The notes: generated from the letters alone by a model not told the origin. A stretch of 64,000 nt of DNA from Tragulus kanchil (GCA_022376925.1 JAIOJX010000027.1:16695471-16759470); one strand, 5' to 3'. Shown: positions 25,401 through 48,186, counted from the stretch's first letter. A program made the numbers and translations.

Positions 25401-27190
25401 CCGTCACGTCCTCTTTCTAACCTTCCGGCGCCAGAGACTCAGCCCCACTCCTTACGGTCTTCAGCCCCAGGTGTCCGGGCTCGGGGAAGGTCCGGCGCTC
25501 CTCCAGACCCTCTCCACGGGCTCCCGGTCTCTCCGTTCCCGTTCATTTCTCAGTTTTCCATCAGTGCAGACGGGAAAACACCGAAGTTCTTGCCCAGGAG
25601 CCAGCAGAGGTTCCAGGGCGGAAGGTCGAGCAGGGGTCCAAGATGAACCCTTCTCCGTGCTGGAAGAAGCCGATGGTTCTAAGACAGGGCTCGGCTGGCG
25701 TGGGGCTGGCGTGGATGCACAGCGGCGTCTCCGTTAGTGAGAGACGCGCGGCATGTGTCAGGCAGGTGCGTCCTGAGGGGGGTGGCGCCCTGGGCGCTCC
25801 GCTGCTCTGAGCCTGTGAAGCACGTGCGTCTTTGTCACAGGCCGCTGAGCCCACTCCGTCGTCACGGGAGAGGCTGGCGCGCCCCGGCCCCGGCCGAGCC
25901 GCGGGCGGGCCAGATTCACGCCCTCCGCCCCGTGCGCGTCTCGCGTCCCCCTGTGTTCACGCCCTGGGTCCCCCGCCACCGAGGAGACGTCGGCCGAAGC
26001 GGGAGAGGACAGCTCGTGACGTGGGAGCCCCCGCTGAGCGGCAGGAGGGTCGCCTCGGGGACGCGGGTCCCGAGGTGGGGTCCCTGTGCTGAAGCCTGGT
26101 TTTCTGGGTGCTTGCGTGTGTCGGAAAAGCACTTCGGCATGCTGGGGCTCCCTGAGCGGGGTGACCTAGCGAGCCTGCCCGAGCCCCCCGGCTTCCGTAG
26201 AGGGCTCTGGGGCTCTGCGCGCGGGGGGCCCGGGGACGGCGCCGGCGCTGGGGGAGCCGGCGGGACAGACGCCCTCTGCAGGGCCCCCCACCGGGTCGCG
26301 TCTGGGCGCGCCGAGGAGGTCCCGCGCCCTCCAGAGGCGTCTGGACCAGAGGCCGGCCCCGGGCGGCGTCCCCCCCAAGCTGGGGACTCGGAGGCTGCCT
26401 TCGCCACAAAAGCCGACCCCACGAAACCGGCCCTTGTTGCTGGACGACGGGTCACGTGCGCTCCCACGTGGGCGCCTTCACGGGCTCGTGGAGGGAGGAC
26501 GACTCCGCTCCCGGCACAAGCCGGGCAGCAGGGACGAGGCTGGCGACACGGGAGTCCCCAAAACACCCACGTTTGAGGGAGGCTTAGGAAGGAAACGGGA
26601 CGGGGTCTGAGGGGGTGGCGGAGGGGGGGCTCTGGTGTCAGCCCGCCCCCGTGGCCGCGGCCCGCTTGGGGACCGGCAGGGGACAACCGGCTCTGCGGGG
26701 ACGAGGCCCGTGGCTGGAGGGCTGGGGTCGGCCCAGCTGTCCTCCTGCCGCCGGCCAGGCTGGCGTCCCCGCCGCCCGCCGTCCCACCTGCAGGCCCGCC
26801 CTCGTTGGGCCTCGTGCGGTCACCGGGTGCTGGCCGGCACCCCTGGCGCCGCTTCAGTCCAGGCTCCCTCCCGGGCTGGGAGCGTCCCTCTCCTGAGATG
26901 ACAGACGCGTCCTCCTCGGACGCCCCGACACCCCCGTGAGGCGCGCCTGCTGTGACGCCACGTCTGAGGCGCTGCTTCAGGCCCGTCGGTGGGCGGCTGT
27001 GCTGAGGCGGGGCCCGGCGGCGGAGCGTGAACAGAAAGTGGGGCGCGTGCGCGACACCAGGGAGAGAGTGACCAGAGAGTGACCTTGTTCAGCTTCTTCC
27101 TTTGTCTGCTTGAGAGATGCTGGATGTTTATGTGGCTTGGGAATCCTCGTGGCTATACAAAGACCGGGAGGTGTCCACCGGATGTCCTGT
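22451..27190. other. Intergenic region between PRKAR1A and FAM20A 3' ends
   Basis: 22451-23300 is ordinary unique sequence. 23303-25468 is duplication 6. 25470-27100 is very GC- and CpG-rich, with long open frames on both strands that resemble no protein I know. I treat these as composition effects. Part may be FAM20A 3' UTR. Confidence 0.7.
23303..25468 (+). repeat. Tandem duplication 6 (23303-24386 / 24387-25468)
   Basis: Direct copies with an offset of about 1086. Copy B begins with compressed runs ('cgtcggcccc' for 'cgtcccggggcccc', 'caggagac' for 'cagggagac'), again errors at the left edge of the right copy. Later sequence is near identical. Confidence 0.95.
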
Positions 27191-27193
27191 AAT

Positions 27194-27199
27194 TTTATT
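27194..27199 (-). terminator. FAM20A: Candidate poly(A) signal of FAM20A
   Basis: TTTATT on the + strand is AATAAA on the minus strand, about 300 bases after the FAM20A stop codon. It is the nearest canonical signal. Longer UTRs are possible. Confidence 0.5.
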
Positions 27200-27496
27200 T
27201 GGGACCGGGTGCTGTCCGGGGAGCCGGGCTTCCTGGCCAGACCCACGTCCAGGCTCCCAGTGGAACCCGTGGCCTTGACGACGCGGCGCTTCCCGAGGGA
27301 GGGAGCCAGGCCGGCGCGCCAGGAGGCAGGCTCCTTGGGTCCCGCGTGCGCGCTCAGAATCATCCCCGAGCCCCCCTCCCTCGGGAGCTCCTGACCCGGG
27401 ACCCGGCCCGGACGCGGCCCCTGGGAAGCGGCGGGCCCACACTCCAGAGTCCTCCGCGGCTCCGGTGCAGTTTCCGAGGTGGCCTCGTCCAGCCCC

Positions 27497-38225
<10,729 letters not shown>

Positions 38226-38697
38226 CTGCAAGAGCGGAGGGGCGCGGCCTCAGCCGGGGAGGGCGGCCGCGAGACTGCGGGGCGCCGCGTCCGGACCCTC
38301 CGCTCGTCCTCCACTCCTTCCGCAGGAGTGGAAGCGCCTTCCGTGAACAGGCTGGACAGGAGCTGGGGCGCGGCGGGGGCGCAGCGGCCGCTGGGCTTCC
38401 TGCCGTCGGAGAGCCGCCGCGCGCGGCCCACGCACATCCGGACCCGCCCAGCCACGCCCGCGACCAGCGCCGCGCGGGGAGGGGCTCGCCGAGAGCACAC
38501 TCGGGGCTCAGGGAGCCGGTCCCGGCAGTGGCGCTGGGCCCTTCCTGCACGGCTTAGACTTCGCGGAATTTCCTGCCCTTAGGGCGCGGGAGATGGCAGA
38601 GAGAAGGTCACGGGGAGGACGGAAAGGAGGAGGGTCTGGGTCCTTAAGAGCCGGAAGCTGAGTGAGGTGCATCCGGACGGCCTATAAGAAAAGAATT

Positions 38698-39029
38698 GGG
38701 CTCCCCTGGTGGTCCAGTGGGTAAGGACACCGCCTTGCAGTGCAAGGGGCGCCGGTTCGATCCCTGGTCTGGGAAGATCCCACGTGCCGCGGAGCAACTG
38801 TACTGATGTGTCCAATGACCGAGCCGGAGCTCTGGAGCGCGTGCGCCCAGAGCCGGCGCTCTGCGACAACAGAGACCACCGCGATGGGAGGCCCGCAGGA
38901 GCCAAAGAACGAAGACGGATGAAAATAGAGAAATGAAAGACCAATAGAAGTGGCCCGCCCGCCCCCTCCCTCCCCAACCCGACCCCCACTCTAAATAAAT
39001 AAATAAATAAAGCTAAAAAAAAAAAAAAA
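38698..39029 (+). mobile_element. CHR-type SINE with GC-rich 3' extension
   Basis: Full length, flanked by the exact 12-base duplication AAGAAAAGAATT (38686-38697, 39030-39041). The tail reads GACCAATAGAAGTGGCCCGC, then C-rich sequence and TAAA repeats. Very similar to the element at 5709. Confidence 0.92.
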
Positions 39030-40852
39030 AAGAAAAGAATTAAGCAGTCATGTACTGTTTGCCCTGCTCAGGAAGCTTTTCTGCCTGGATGAAAAAGTGA
39101 GACACGACGCCCCTGCCGTGCAGAAGCTCAGCGCCCGGCCTGGGAGGCGAGTTGCACGCCTGTGAAATAATCAGGGCAAAATACACGCATCGGTCCGCGC
39201 GCTGGGGCTAAAGCGTCGTGTCCGCGGAAGGGTGGGCGGCAGCGGACGGCAGGGGCTCACGCGGGGGGGGGGGGGCGTTCGCACGAAGGGGAGACGCGCG
39301 CGTGGACCGGTGAGCACGCCCAGGACAGGCAGGCGAGGCACGGGCGTGCCTGAGGGTCGGAGAGGAAACGGAATAAAGGGACAGGGGCAGCCCTTCAGCC
39401 GGGAAGGCCAGGCACGTGAAGCTGACCGTGAGGGTCACGTGGGCCGACGGGGCGGGGCGTGGGCGTCCCCTCCGTCCTCTCCCCCGGCAGTGATCTGGAA
39501 GACCCTCGACGGTAATATCTTAGTCCACGTGCAGCGCTCCTCTCAAGGTGCGGCTGGTTTGCCCTCGGTCAGCTCCCGGGAACGGAGTGCAGCGCGTCCA
39601 GAGTGCGTCAGTCGTGGCCGACACTCCACCCCGGGGACCGCCGCGCGCAGGCTGCCCTGCCCTCCACGCTCGCCCAGAGCTCGCTCCGACTTCTGTGCAC
39701 GGGGCGCAGGTGCCATTCAGCCGCCTCGTCCGCTGCGGCCCCCGCTCCACCAGCGCCTCGCCCGGGAGCAGACCAATCCCGCGGGCCGGCTCTGTGAGAA
39801 AGCACCTTCCCAAAGCGCGCCGGACTCTTTCCTGAGCTTCCAGCCAGGGGTCCGGCTCTCCCCGCGGGTCCAGGCAGAACCGCTTCCTCACACGGGAGCC
39901 CTGCAAATATCTGACGATGGGCGCGGCTTGACCTCCGTCCCCATCTCTGGGTTGAGCTCTGCGTTCCCTTCACCACCTCCCCAGGCTGCGCTGTGTCTCC
40001 GTTTGTGACCTCGGTTCTGTGCACGCTTGACGTTCCTGCGTGGTCCTCCGAGGTGCCTCCCGTCTAACTGCGTCAGCCCTAGAAGTTGACCAGCTCGGCC
40101 ACACCTGCCAGCTCTCCCTACTTCACATTTATTTTTATTTTATTCTCGCTCCTAAGGCCGCTCCGAGGTTAAAATTCGGACGGCTTCTGCCTCTTGGGAA
40201 GACCGCCAAGTCCTGAGCTGTGTCGGTCACCTTGAGGCCGAGCAGCCTAGAAAAGAAGTTCAGAGACAGAGAAACCAGGAGTCTGGCTGAGCCGGGTGGG
40301 GAGCCGGGCGGGGCCGAGTCCGGGTTTCTGAAGTGGAGCTGAGAGCTGAAGGGCTCAGCTATAACCACAGGCAGGAGTCCAGCCTCCCAGCAGAAAAACA
40401 AACCCAGCAACGTGAGTGCAACCTCTGAGAGAGGACAAGTCGCTCTTTTAAAACGTCCATGTTTACCGCTGGGCGGGGAGAGGCGGCCCTCCAGCGAGCT
40501 GCCCAGCGCCGGCCAGAGCCCACGCCGCAGCCCGGGCAGAGCGGGCAGGGGAGGAGAGAGGGCACCGTGGGATCCTTCCCACTGGGGTTTCTGTTTGTTT
40601 GTTTTGGGGTTAAGGTAGAGCGTGGAGTCATCTTGTTTTCAGAAGCGTCTGTGAGCCCTTTGTTCCCTGGGGACAGCCGGCGGGCAGGCCGGGAGCTGGC
40701 TCAGACGGGGAGCTTGACCTCTGAACTGTGGGAGAGTTCAGAACATGGAGACTGGCTCCCAAAGGAGAGCCCATGGTGCAGCCCACTGGCTTGTGGCCCG
40801 CTTAGGGCTGTGTGCTTACCAACGCAAAACTGGTAAAACAGATAAACCGACT

Positions 40853-41336
40853 TGTTCAGGTGCTCCGTCGTGTCCGACTCGGAGCTGCAGCAGGCCGCCT
40901 TCCCTGGCCTCCACTCTCTCTTGGAGCTTGCTCAAACTCCTGTCCATTGAGTCAGTGGTGCCCTCCAACCATCCCATCCTCTGCTACCCCCTCTCCGCCT
41001 GCCCTCAGTCTTTCCCGGCATCAGGGTCTTTTCCAGTGAGTCGGCTCCTCACGTCAGGCGGCCAAAGTACTGGAGCTTCGGTTTCGGCATCGGTCTTTTC
41101 AACGAGTATTCAGGCTTGATTTCCTTTAGGGTTGACTGGTTTGATCTCCGTGCAGTCCGAGGGGCACTCAAGAGTCCTCTCCAGCACCACAATTCTAAAG
41201 CATCCATTCTTGTGTGCTCAGCCTTCTTTATGATCCAACTCTCACATCTGCATGCGACTACCGAAAAAACCCACAGCTTTGACTCTACAGACTTTGTTGG
41301 CAAAGTGATATCTCTCGTTTTTAATATGCCGTCTAG
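40853..41336 (-). mobile_element. BovB (RTE) LINE 3' end, antisense
   Basis: On the minus strand 41049-41303 reads like the C-terminal BovB reverse transcriptase region (CRCESWIIKKAEHTRMDALE, LWCWRGLLSAPRTARRSNQS, KPKLQYFGRLT). It is truncated and mutated. Confidence 0.9.
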
Positions 41337-41339
41337 ATA

Positions 41340-41728
41340 ATCAACTAGGACCTACCATATAGTGCAGGGACTTTTGCTCAGTACTCGAGGATAATCTAAA
41401 TGGGGAAACAATTCAGAAAAGAACAGATCCGTGTACACGTATAACCGAATCTCTTTTCTGCACACCTGAAACTGACACAACATTGTTAATCAAGCAGGTC
41501 GTTGTTGAGTCGCTGAGTCATGGCTGACGCCATGGCCTGCGGCCCTCCAGGCTCTGTTGTCCATGGGATTTCCCAGACAAGAACACTGGCGTGGGTTCCT
41601 TCTCTAGGGGTCTTTGCGAGGCAGGGATTTAACCCGCGTCCCCTGCGCTGGTGAGCAGATTCTCCACTCCTCAGTCACCAGAGAAGCCCTAATCAACTGT
41701 GCGTCAATATAAAATAAAATCTGAAAAA
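41340..41728 (+). mobile_element. L1 3' end interrupted by a Bov-A2
   Basis: It reads 'acctaccatatagtgcaggg', 'acgtataaccgaatctcttt', 'acacctgaaactgacacaac' and 'aatcaactgtgcgtcaatat', the artiodactyl L1 3' UTR. The two halves are separated by the element at 41494-41699. Confidence 0.82.
41494..41699 (-). mobile_element. Bov-A2 SINE nested in L1, antisense
   Basis: Antisense Bov-A2 layout ('gttgttgagtcgctgagtca' to 'gtcaccagagaagccc') flanked by the short duplication TAATCAA (41487-41493, 41700-41706). Confidence 0.82.
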
Positions 41729-42552
41729 ATGGTGAACGCAGAAGTTATCTGTTCTCTGTACCCTCCTCCATTTGTTATACCCGATGAAAACCAGAAAGTA
41801 TATTTCTAAAAATGCAGTTTAAGGTGGAAATGTAAATGTCACTATATTGAAAAAAATATTATGTATATAGCATATTATATGTACAATATTAGCCAAGAGA
41901 ATCCTGGTCTTTAAGCTAGCCTTACTTTGAAAGGAAGAGAGAAAGTAGATGTCAAAAAATAAAACACAAAATACTGATAGATGTTGCTTTCATTGATAGA
42001 AAGAAGACCTCAGTTGTAAGTCCCGTGACCCTGAGGGAAGGAGGAAACACGCTCTGCACATTCTCTTTGTGGAACTGGAGTTTACCGTGAAAATTGTTTC
42101 CTGGAAGAAGCAGCATTTCTGCTGGATTTCAAAAAAATATATAAAAATTCTTAATTTATTTTCAAATAGGAAATATTTGCACACAGCTCAACCGTGTACA
42201 CTCCAGAAGCCCCCCTTCATTGCTGTCCGGGTGCCCACCTTCCCCTCTGCAGGGGTGGCCGCTGCGGACAGGGCTGTCCCTCGTCCCTCTCCACTCGTAT
42301 TCTTGTGGCCTGGGTAACACAGCATCCACGCTGTCCTGAAGCTTGTCAGTAGTCCTCCTGTCCAGCCTAACGTGCAGTTATCTACACAAATGCTATAATT
42401 ACAAAACCCTTTTATAAAATAGAAACCTTAACCAAGCTTACACAGGCTTATTGAATAGCATTATCACTGTGCTCTCTTATATTATTGATGGAAGTGTAAT
42501 GGGCCCATCTCTGCAGAGGGCAATCTTCCATTTCAGGATTTATGATGAGAGG

Positions 42553-42770
42553 GGCTTCCCAGGTGGCGCGAGCGGTGAAGAACCCACCTGCCAGTGCAGC
42601 GGACACCAGGAGACTCGGGTTTGACGTCTGCGGCGGTAAGACCCCCTGGAGGAGGGCATGGCAACCCACTCCAGTGTATTCTTGCCTGAAAAATTCCACG
42701 GGCAGAGGAGCCCGGCAAGCTACAATCCACAGAGCCACACACACAAAACCGGACACAACTGAACAACTAA
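42553..42770 (+). mobile_element. Bov-tA SINE
   Basis: GGGGCTTCCCAGGTGGCGCG head, 'ggaggagggcatggcaaccc', 'cagaggagcccggcaagcta' and 'cggacacaactgaacaacta'. Its 3' part is repeated at 43692-43878 because duplication 7 starts inside it. Confidence 0.9.
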
Positions 42771-44788
42771 TCAGGCACACACACTGCCCCCTGGGCTCAG
42801 TCATTTCATTTCTGCGGTTTATCCAACCTGCCCACCTATACAAGAACAGACATCCGGAGATGCTCACTCCAGTGTTGTTTATAACTATACCAATGGGGAA
42901 AATACAATGTCTGTGATGGGGTATTTAAAGGTATGATTCTGTATTTAGTGACCGAGAAGAATTTCTAATTTCAGCAGCTAGTGGAGTGGATCTATGTCTT
43001 TGTTGTTGTTAAAAACATCTTCCATGTATGTTTATACAAGCACAAACAATGTGCTGTGCATAAAAAGCACAGACCCAAACCACTGATGATGTCTGGCCTT
43101 AGAGCTGAGGAGTGACTTTTGTTTTCAACTTGATGTATTTCTGTCATTTTGCAATTAAACCACGGATGCACCAAAAAATGCCTTTGCAGTGGTTTCCTCC
43201 CGCCTGAGGCTGCTTCTCCCGTGGGAACGCCCGCCTCCACATTTTCATCTCCAGCTCTGGGGCCAGACTCCCAAGGAATGTCCTCTTCGGGGCATTCCCA
43301 ATTCGACAACTGGATGGGAGCGTTCTCTCTCGCCCCTGCAAATCTGCACACGCCTCCCGTCTCTTCTGCCGGCCTTGCCGCCTGTAGCAGGTGCTCGGTA
43401 AATCCCAGGGGAACGAACACATGCGCCCGTGTCACATCCACAGCGGTGAGCTCAGCTCTGTGAGAACTACGCTGGTGTTCTTTCTGGAAAGACAGTTAAT
43501 GGGAAGCGCAGGCCTCCTCAGGAGACGCCCATCTGCGTGCTTTTCAGACAACGTACGTTTGCTCTAAAGTTCCCTGAAACCCGGCCTGCCATCCTTGCTT
43601 CCTTCTAATGGTGGCATCTCATAAATTTCCCAGTTCTCCTGAGTCAGGACAGACTGAAAAGATCTTGAGGATTAATTTCTGGTGAAAGTCTCCCACCTGC
43701 CAGTGCAGCGGACACCAGGAGACTCGGGTTTGACGTCTGCGGCGGTAAGACCCCCTGGAGGAGGGCATGGCAACCCACTCCAGTGTATTCTTGCCTGAAA
43801 AATTCCACGGGCAGAGGAGCCCGGCAAGCTACAATCCACAGAGCCACACACACAAAACCGGACACAACTGAACAACTAATCAGGCACACACACTGCCCCC
43901 TGGGCTCAGTCATTTCATTTCTGCGGTTTATCCAACCTGCCCACCTATACAAGAACAGACATCCGGAGATGCTCACTCCAGTGTTGTTTATAACTATACC
44001 AATGGGGAAAATACAATGTCTGTGATGGGGTATTTAAAGGTATGATTCTGTATTTAGTGACCGAGAAGAATTTCTAATTTCAGCAGCTAGTGGAGTGGAT
44101 CTATGTCTTTGTTGTTGTTAAAAACATCTTCCATGTATGTTTATACAAGCACAAACAATGTGCTGTGCATAAAAAGCACAGACCCAAACCACTGATGATG
44201 TCTGGCCTTAGAGCTGAGGAGTGACTTTTGTTTTCAACTTGATGTATTTCTGTCATTTTGCAATTAAACCACGGATGCACCAAAAAATGCCTTTGCAGTG
44301 GTTTCCTCCCGCCTGAGGCTGCTTCTCCCGTGGGAACGCCCGCCTCCACATTTTCATCTCCAGCTCTGGGGCCAGACTCCCAAGGAATGTCCTCTTGGGC
44401 ATTCCCAATTCGACAACTGGCTGGGAGCGTTCTCTCTCGCCCCTGCAAATCTGCACACGCCTCCCGTCTCTTCTGCCGGCCTTGCCGCCTGTAGCAGGTG
44501 CTCGGTAAATCCCAGGGGAACGAACACATGCGCCCGTGTCACATCCACAGCGGTGAGCTCAGCTCTGTGAGAACTACGCTGGTGTTCTTTCTGGAAAGAC
44601 AGTTAATGGGAAGCGCAGGCCTCCTCAGGAGACGCCCATCTGCGTGCTTTTCAGACAACGTACGTTTGCTCTAAAGTTCCCTGAAACCCGGCCTGCCATC
44701 CTTGCTTCCTTCTAATGGTGGCATCTCATAAATTTCCCAGTTCTCCTGAGTCAGGACAGACTGAAAAGATCTTGAGGATTAATTTCTG
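42583..44788 (+). repeat. Tandem duplication 7 (42583-43681 / 43692-44788)
   Basis: Direct copies, offset 1109. Copy B starts abruptly inside the Bov-tA. The bases between copies ('gtgaaagtct') resemble a degraded version of what follows copy B ('gctgaaataactagtct'). Confidence 0.95.
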
Positions 44789-45580
44789 TCCTTTCCGCTG
44801 AAATAACTAGTCTCCTCTGGCATCTGGACGCACGTTCCCTGCCAGAAGCCAGGATGCCAAGCCCTCCCAAGCAGAGCTATGTCAGCTGCGTGCCTTTGAA
44901 TTTATACTGTGCTGCATTTGCTGGTTATGAGGCATTGATGAGAAGTGACAGACTCTCTGCTCTGTGGGCTCACATTGAGGTCCCCTGGGGACGAGTCTGG
45001 GAATAATCCAGGAATTATTTTCTAATTAATGGACCCCCTGCTCTGTTCATTCTCCAGCAAGTCTGGGAGATGCTGACCCACTGCAGATGTATGATGGGGC
45101 TCCTTGTACCCCGTCACCTGGCTTAGGACAGATGATCTACGGAGGTTCACAGAGCCCAGACCAGGTGCACCCAGGATCTGAGACAGCTGGAAGGAGGCAG
45201 GCATGGGGCTGCTGGGCGCTCAGGCGAAATCCCCTCTGCTGGAAACGCACTTCCGCGGTCCCCGCGCTGCAGCTTCGGGAGACGGGGTGGGGGCACCGGT
45301 GGAAGGCTTCAGGACCACGTGTGTTATCTTCCAGCTGAGCCATGAAACTGGAGGACAGGAACCTGCCGAAGGTTTCTGCATCTTCCTCGGTATCCAGCGA
45401 AGTGCTCCGCCTGGAGGAAACGTTCTATGAAGAACTGATTCTCCGATGCCTGAACATTTTCCTGCTGCAAAATCTCCATCAGGTGCCAACCCACTAGCAC
45501 CAAAACGTGAGCGGGAAGGTGTTCTGAATACAGGAGCTGCTCTGGGATGTTGACTGACTTATCATCTTACTCATCTTGCC
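44789..45580. other. Unique sequence with a small spliced-exon-like open frame
   Basis: No transposon recognised. It holds the 51-codon frame at 45342-45497 (listed separately). Repeated at 45890-46665 as part of duplication 8. Confidence 0.6.
45342..45497 (+). CDS. Hypothetical 51-residue open frame with exon-like borders
   Basis: ATG GAG-rich frame: MKLEDRNLPKVSASSSVSSE, then a hydrophobic stretch with LILRCLNIFLLQN, ending PTH before TAG. An acceptor-like 'ttatcttccag' ends 7 bases before the ATG, and CAG|GTGCCA (45484) is a weak donor. I do not recognise the protein. It is identical in the second copy (46431-46586), so it is not an error product. It may still be chance. Confidence 0.15.
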   Translation: MKLEDRNLPKVSASSSVSSEVLRLEETFYEELILRCLNIFLLQNLHQVPTH

Positions 45581-46712
45581 GCCTGTAGCAGGTGCTCGGT
45601 AAATCCCAGGCAACACATGCGCCCGTGTCACATCCACAGCGGTGAGCTCAGCTCTGTGAGAACTACGCTGGTGTTCTTTCTGGAAAGACAGTTAATGGGA
45701 AGCGCAGGCCTCCTCAGGAGACGCCCATCTGCGTGCTTTTCAGACAACGTACGTTTGCTCTAAAGTTCCCTGAAACCCGGCCTGCCATCCTTGCTTCCTT
45801 CTAATGGTGGCATCTCATAAATTTCCCAGTTCTCCTGAGTCAGGACAGACTGAAAAGATCTTGAGGATTAATTTCTGTCCTTTCCGCTGAAATAACTAGT
45901 CTCCTCTGGCATCTGGACGCACGTTCCCTGCCAGAAGCCAGGATGCCAAGCCCTCCCAAGCAGAGCTATGTCAGCTGCGTGCCTTTGAATTTATACTGTG
46001 CTGCATTTGCTGGTTATGAGGCATTGATGAGAAGTGACAGACTCTCTGCTCTGTGGGCTCACATTGAGGTCCCCTGGGGACGAGTCTGGGAATAATCCAG
46101 GAATTATTTTCTAATTAATGGACCCCCTGCTCTGTTCATTCTCCAGCAAGTCTGGGAGATGCTGACCCACTGCAGATGTATGATGGGGCTCCTTGTACCC
46201 CGTCACCTGGCTTAGGACAGATGATCTACGGAGGTTCACAGAGCCCAGACCAGGTGCACCCAGGATCTGAGACAGCTGGAAGGAGGCAGGCATGGGGCTG
46301 CTGGGCGCTCAGGCGAAATCCCCTCTGCTGGAAACGCACTTCCGCGGTCCCCGCGCTGCAGCTTCGGGAGACGGGGTGGGGGCACCGGTGGAAGGCTTCA
46401 GGACCACGTGTGTTATCTTCCAGCTGAGCCATGAAACTGGAGGACAGGAACCTGCCGAAGGTTTCTGCATCTTCCTCGGTATCCAGCGAAGTGCTCCGCC
46501 TGGAGGAAACGTTCTATGAAGAACTGATTCTCCGATGCCTGAACATTTTCCTGCTGCAAAATCTCCATCAGGTGCCAACCCACTAGCACCAAAACGTGAG
46601 CGGGAAGGTGTTCTGAATACAGGAGCTGCTCTGGGATGTTGACTGACTTATCATCTTACTCATCTCCTGCATTTCCAAAAGCACCCTACCATAGAGAAAA
46701 CTATAGAAAGCA

Positions 46713-46979
46713 TCATGGCGAGCCTCGGAGAGATCTGGCTTTCTGTCTAAATCCGTGCATCGGCTTGAGCCATATGTCTGTTTCAATATTCTTCTTCTTG
46801 ACATTGGTCTCAGGATGAACCTTTTCCCAGAGTTGTTTGGCTTGGGTGGTGACACGTTTGGAGATATCTTGCTCGATCTTGTACTCTTTCTCCTGTGAAT
46901 AAGAAGGCTCCAGGTTTAAAGGGACCTGCTGCTTATAGATTTGGAGGACCACTTCCAAGAGAAGAGTACAAAACTGTGA
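46713..46979 (-). other. Unidentified 88-codon open frame, exon-like acceptor
   Basis: On the minus strand a good acceptor ('gcctgattttgtag') is followed by an open frame containing VPLNLEPSYSQEKEYKIEQD and ISKRVTTQAKQLWEKVHPET, then NVKKKN, ending in TGA. There is no ATG at its start. Charged, helix-like composition is unlike the GC-driven frames elsewhere. It could be a decayed exon or retrocopy of an unrecognised gene. Confidence 0.2.
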
Positions 46980-47389
46980 CTACAAAATCAGGCATGAGAG
47001 CGACTGTTTCTTTGCAATGAGAGAAGATGTCAACAAATTACTGGCGCCTTCAAGATTTAGATTCCTTTTTTTTCCTCCAAGATTTCACACATAACACAGA
47101 AATATGTCTTGATTGCAAACTGCCTCAGAAATGCACTCTATTTCTGAGACCACTGGGTCCCTGCAGGCTGCATGTCCTCACCACAGAAATCATCAAGCAT
47201 AGCCAACTCTCCTCAAGTGCCCCTCAGCAGACTGGTGGGCACACTATTGAAATCTCTCACTTTAGGAAGATATTCAACTACACGTCAATAAAATTTAAAT
47301 GAAATAAAAGCAATCCTGTGACTTTTCACAGACACACCTGGGACATCTCCACACCGCTCCATCCATAGGCTCCGACCCATAGCCCAGCC

Positions 47390-48186
47390 CTTGTTTTGCC
47401 CCCTTCTATCGCCCGCCTCCCCTTCTGTTTACCCCTGGAGGCCAAGACAAGTCCACGGAAGCCTTGAGCCTGTCTTTCTCCCAGAAGTTTCTACCTCCCA
47501 CCCCACCCCCTATACGCTGCATGTCCCGATGGTTGCCATTGGCTTGTTCTGGGCATCTACAATTCTGCTTCTTTTACGCACTGGTCACTAGTTTTTTTTT
47601 TTTTTTTTTTTTTAAGATTCCACATATAAATGAGACATGGTATTCCTAGTTCTTTTGTGGGGGGCAGATTGGGGAGAGAGGGGGGCGGGCGGACCACTTC
47701 TATTGGTTTTTCATCCATCTTTGTTTTTTGGCCCGTGTGGGCCTCCCATCGCAGTGGCCTCTCTCGCTCCAGAGCTCCGGCTCGATAATTGGACACATCA
47801 GTCCAGCCGCTCCATGGCACGTGGAACCTTCCCAGGCCAGGGATCAAACCGGCGCCCCTTGCACTGCAAGGTGGTGTCCTTACCCACTGGACCACCAGGG
47901 TAGCCTGTATTCCTAGTTCTTTGACTTACTTCACTTAGCCTAATACCCTCCAAGTCCACCCATGTTGCTGCAAATGGCAAAATCTCACTCTTTTCAGTGG
48001 CTAATATTCCACTATATACGTGTGTGTGTGTGTGTGTATACGTATTCCACTTTGAATACACACACGAGCACATCTTCTTTCTCCATGTATCTATTGATGG
48101 ACAGCTAGGTTGTTTCCATGCCCTGGCTGTTGTCAATAGATCTTTCTGCTTTGGGCAGCCGATCACAATAAGCCTGATGCTCACGG
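47390..48186 (-). mobile_element. L1 LINE fragment, antisense, interrupted by a SINE
   Basis: Minus-strand reading gives L1 ORF2 C-terminal signs (ARAWKQPSCPS, EILPFAATWVDLE, RLSEVSQ), broken by frameshifts and a TG repeat (about 48018-48038). Sequence either side of the SINE at 47656-47906 is continuous L1. Confidence 0.85.
47656..47906 (-). mobile_element. CHR-type SINE with GC-rich extension, nested in L1, antisense
   Basis: Flanked by an exact 16-base duplication GTATTCCTAGTTCTTT (47640-47655, 47907-47922). The minus strand carries the head and the tail AACCAATAGAAGTGGTCCGC followed by C-rich sequence. Long exact duplication and good body match suggest a young insertion. Confidence 0.92.

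Larger units (their letters stand above)
38226..42550 (-). other. FAM20A: Presumed FAM20A intron 1, proximal part
   Basis: GC-rich to about 40600, AT-rich after 41700. It contains a CHR-type SINE (38698), a BovB fragment (40853), and an L1 end interrupted by Bov-A2 (41340-41728). Nothing encodes the FAM20A signal-peptide exon. There is a G-run at about 39262-39275. Confidence 0.7.
44481..46665 (+). repeat. Tandem duplication 8 (44481-45574 / 45575-46665)
   Basis: Direct copies, offset 1094, overlapping duplication 7, so the 44481-44788 sequence occurs three times. Copy B begins with deletions ('caggcaacacatg' for 'caggggaacgaacacatg'). Confidence 0.95.

Noticed and set aside
25737..26686. 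Open frames of 279 (+) and 256 (-) codons in GC-rich intergenic DNA
   Set aside because: Mutually overlapping low-complexity translations with no motif. Explained by GC content.
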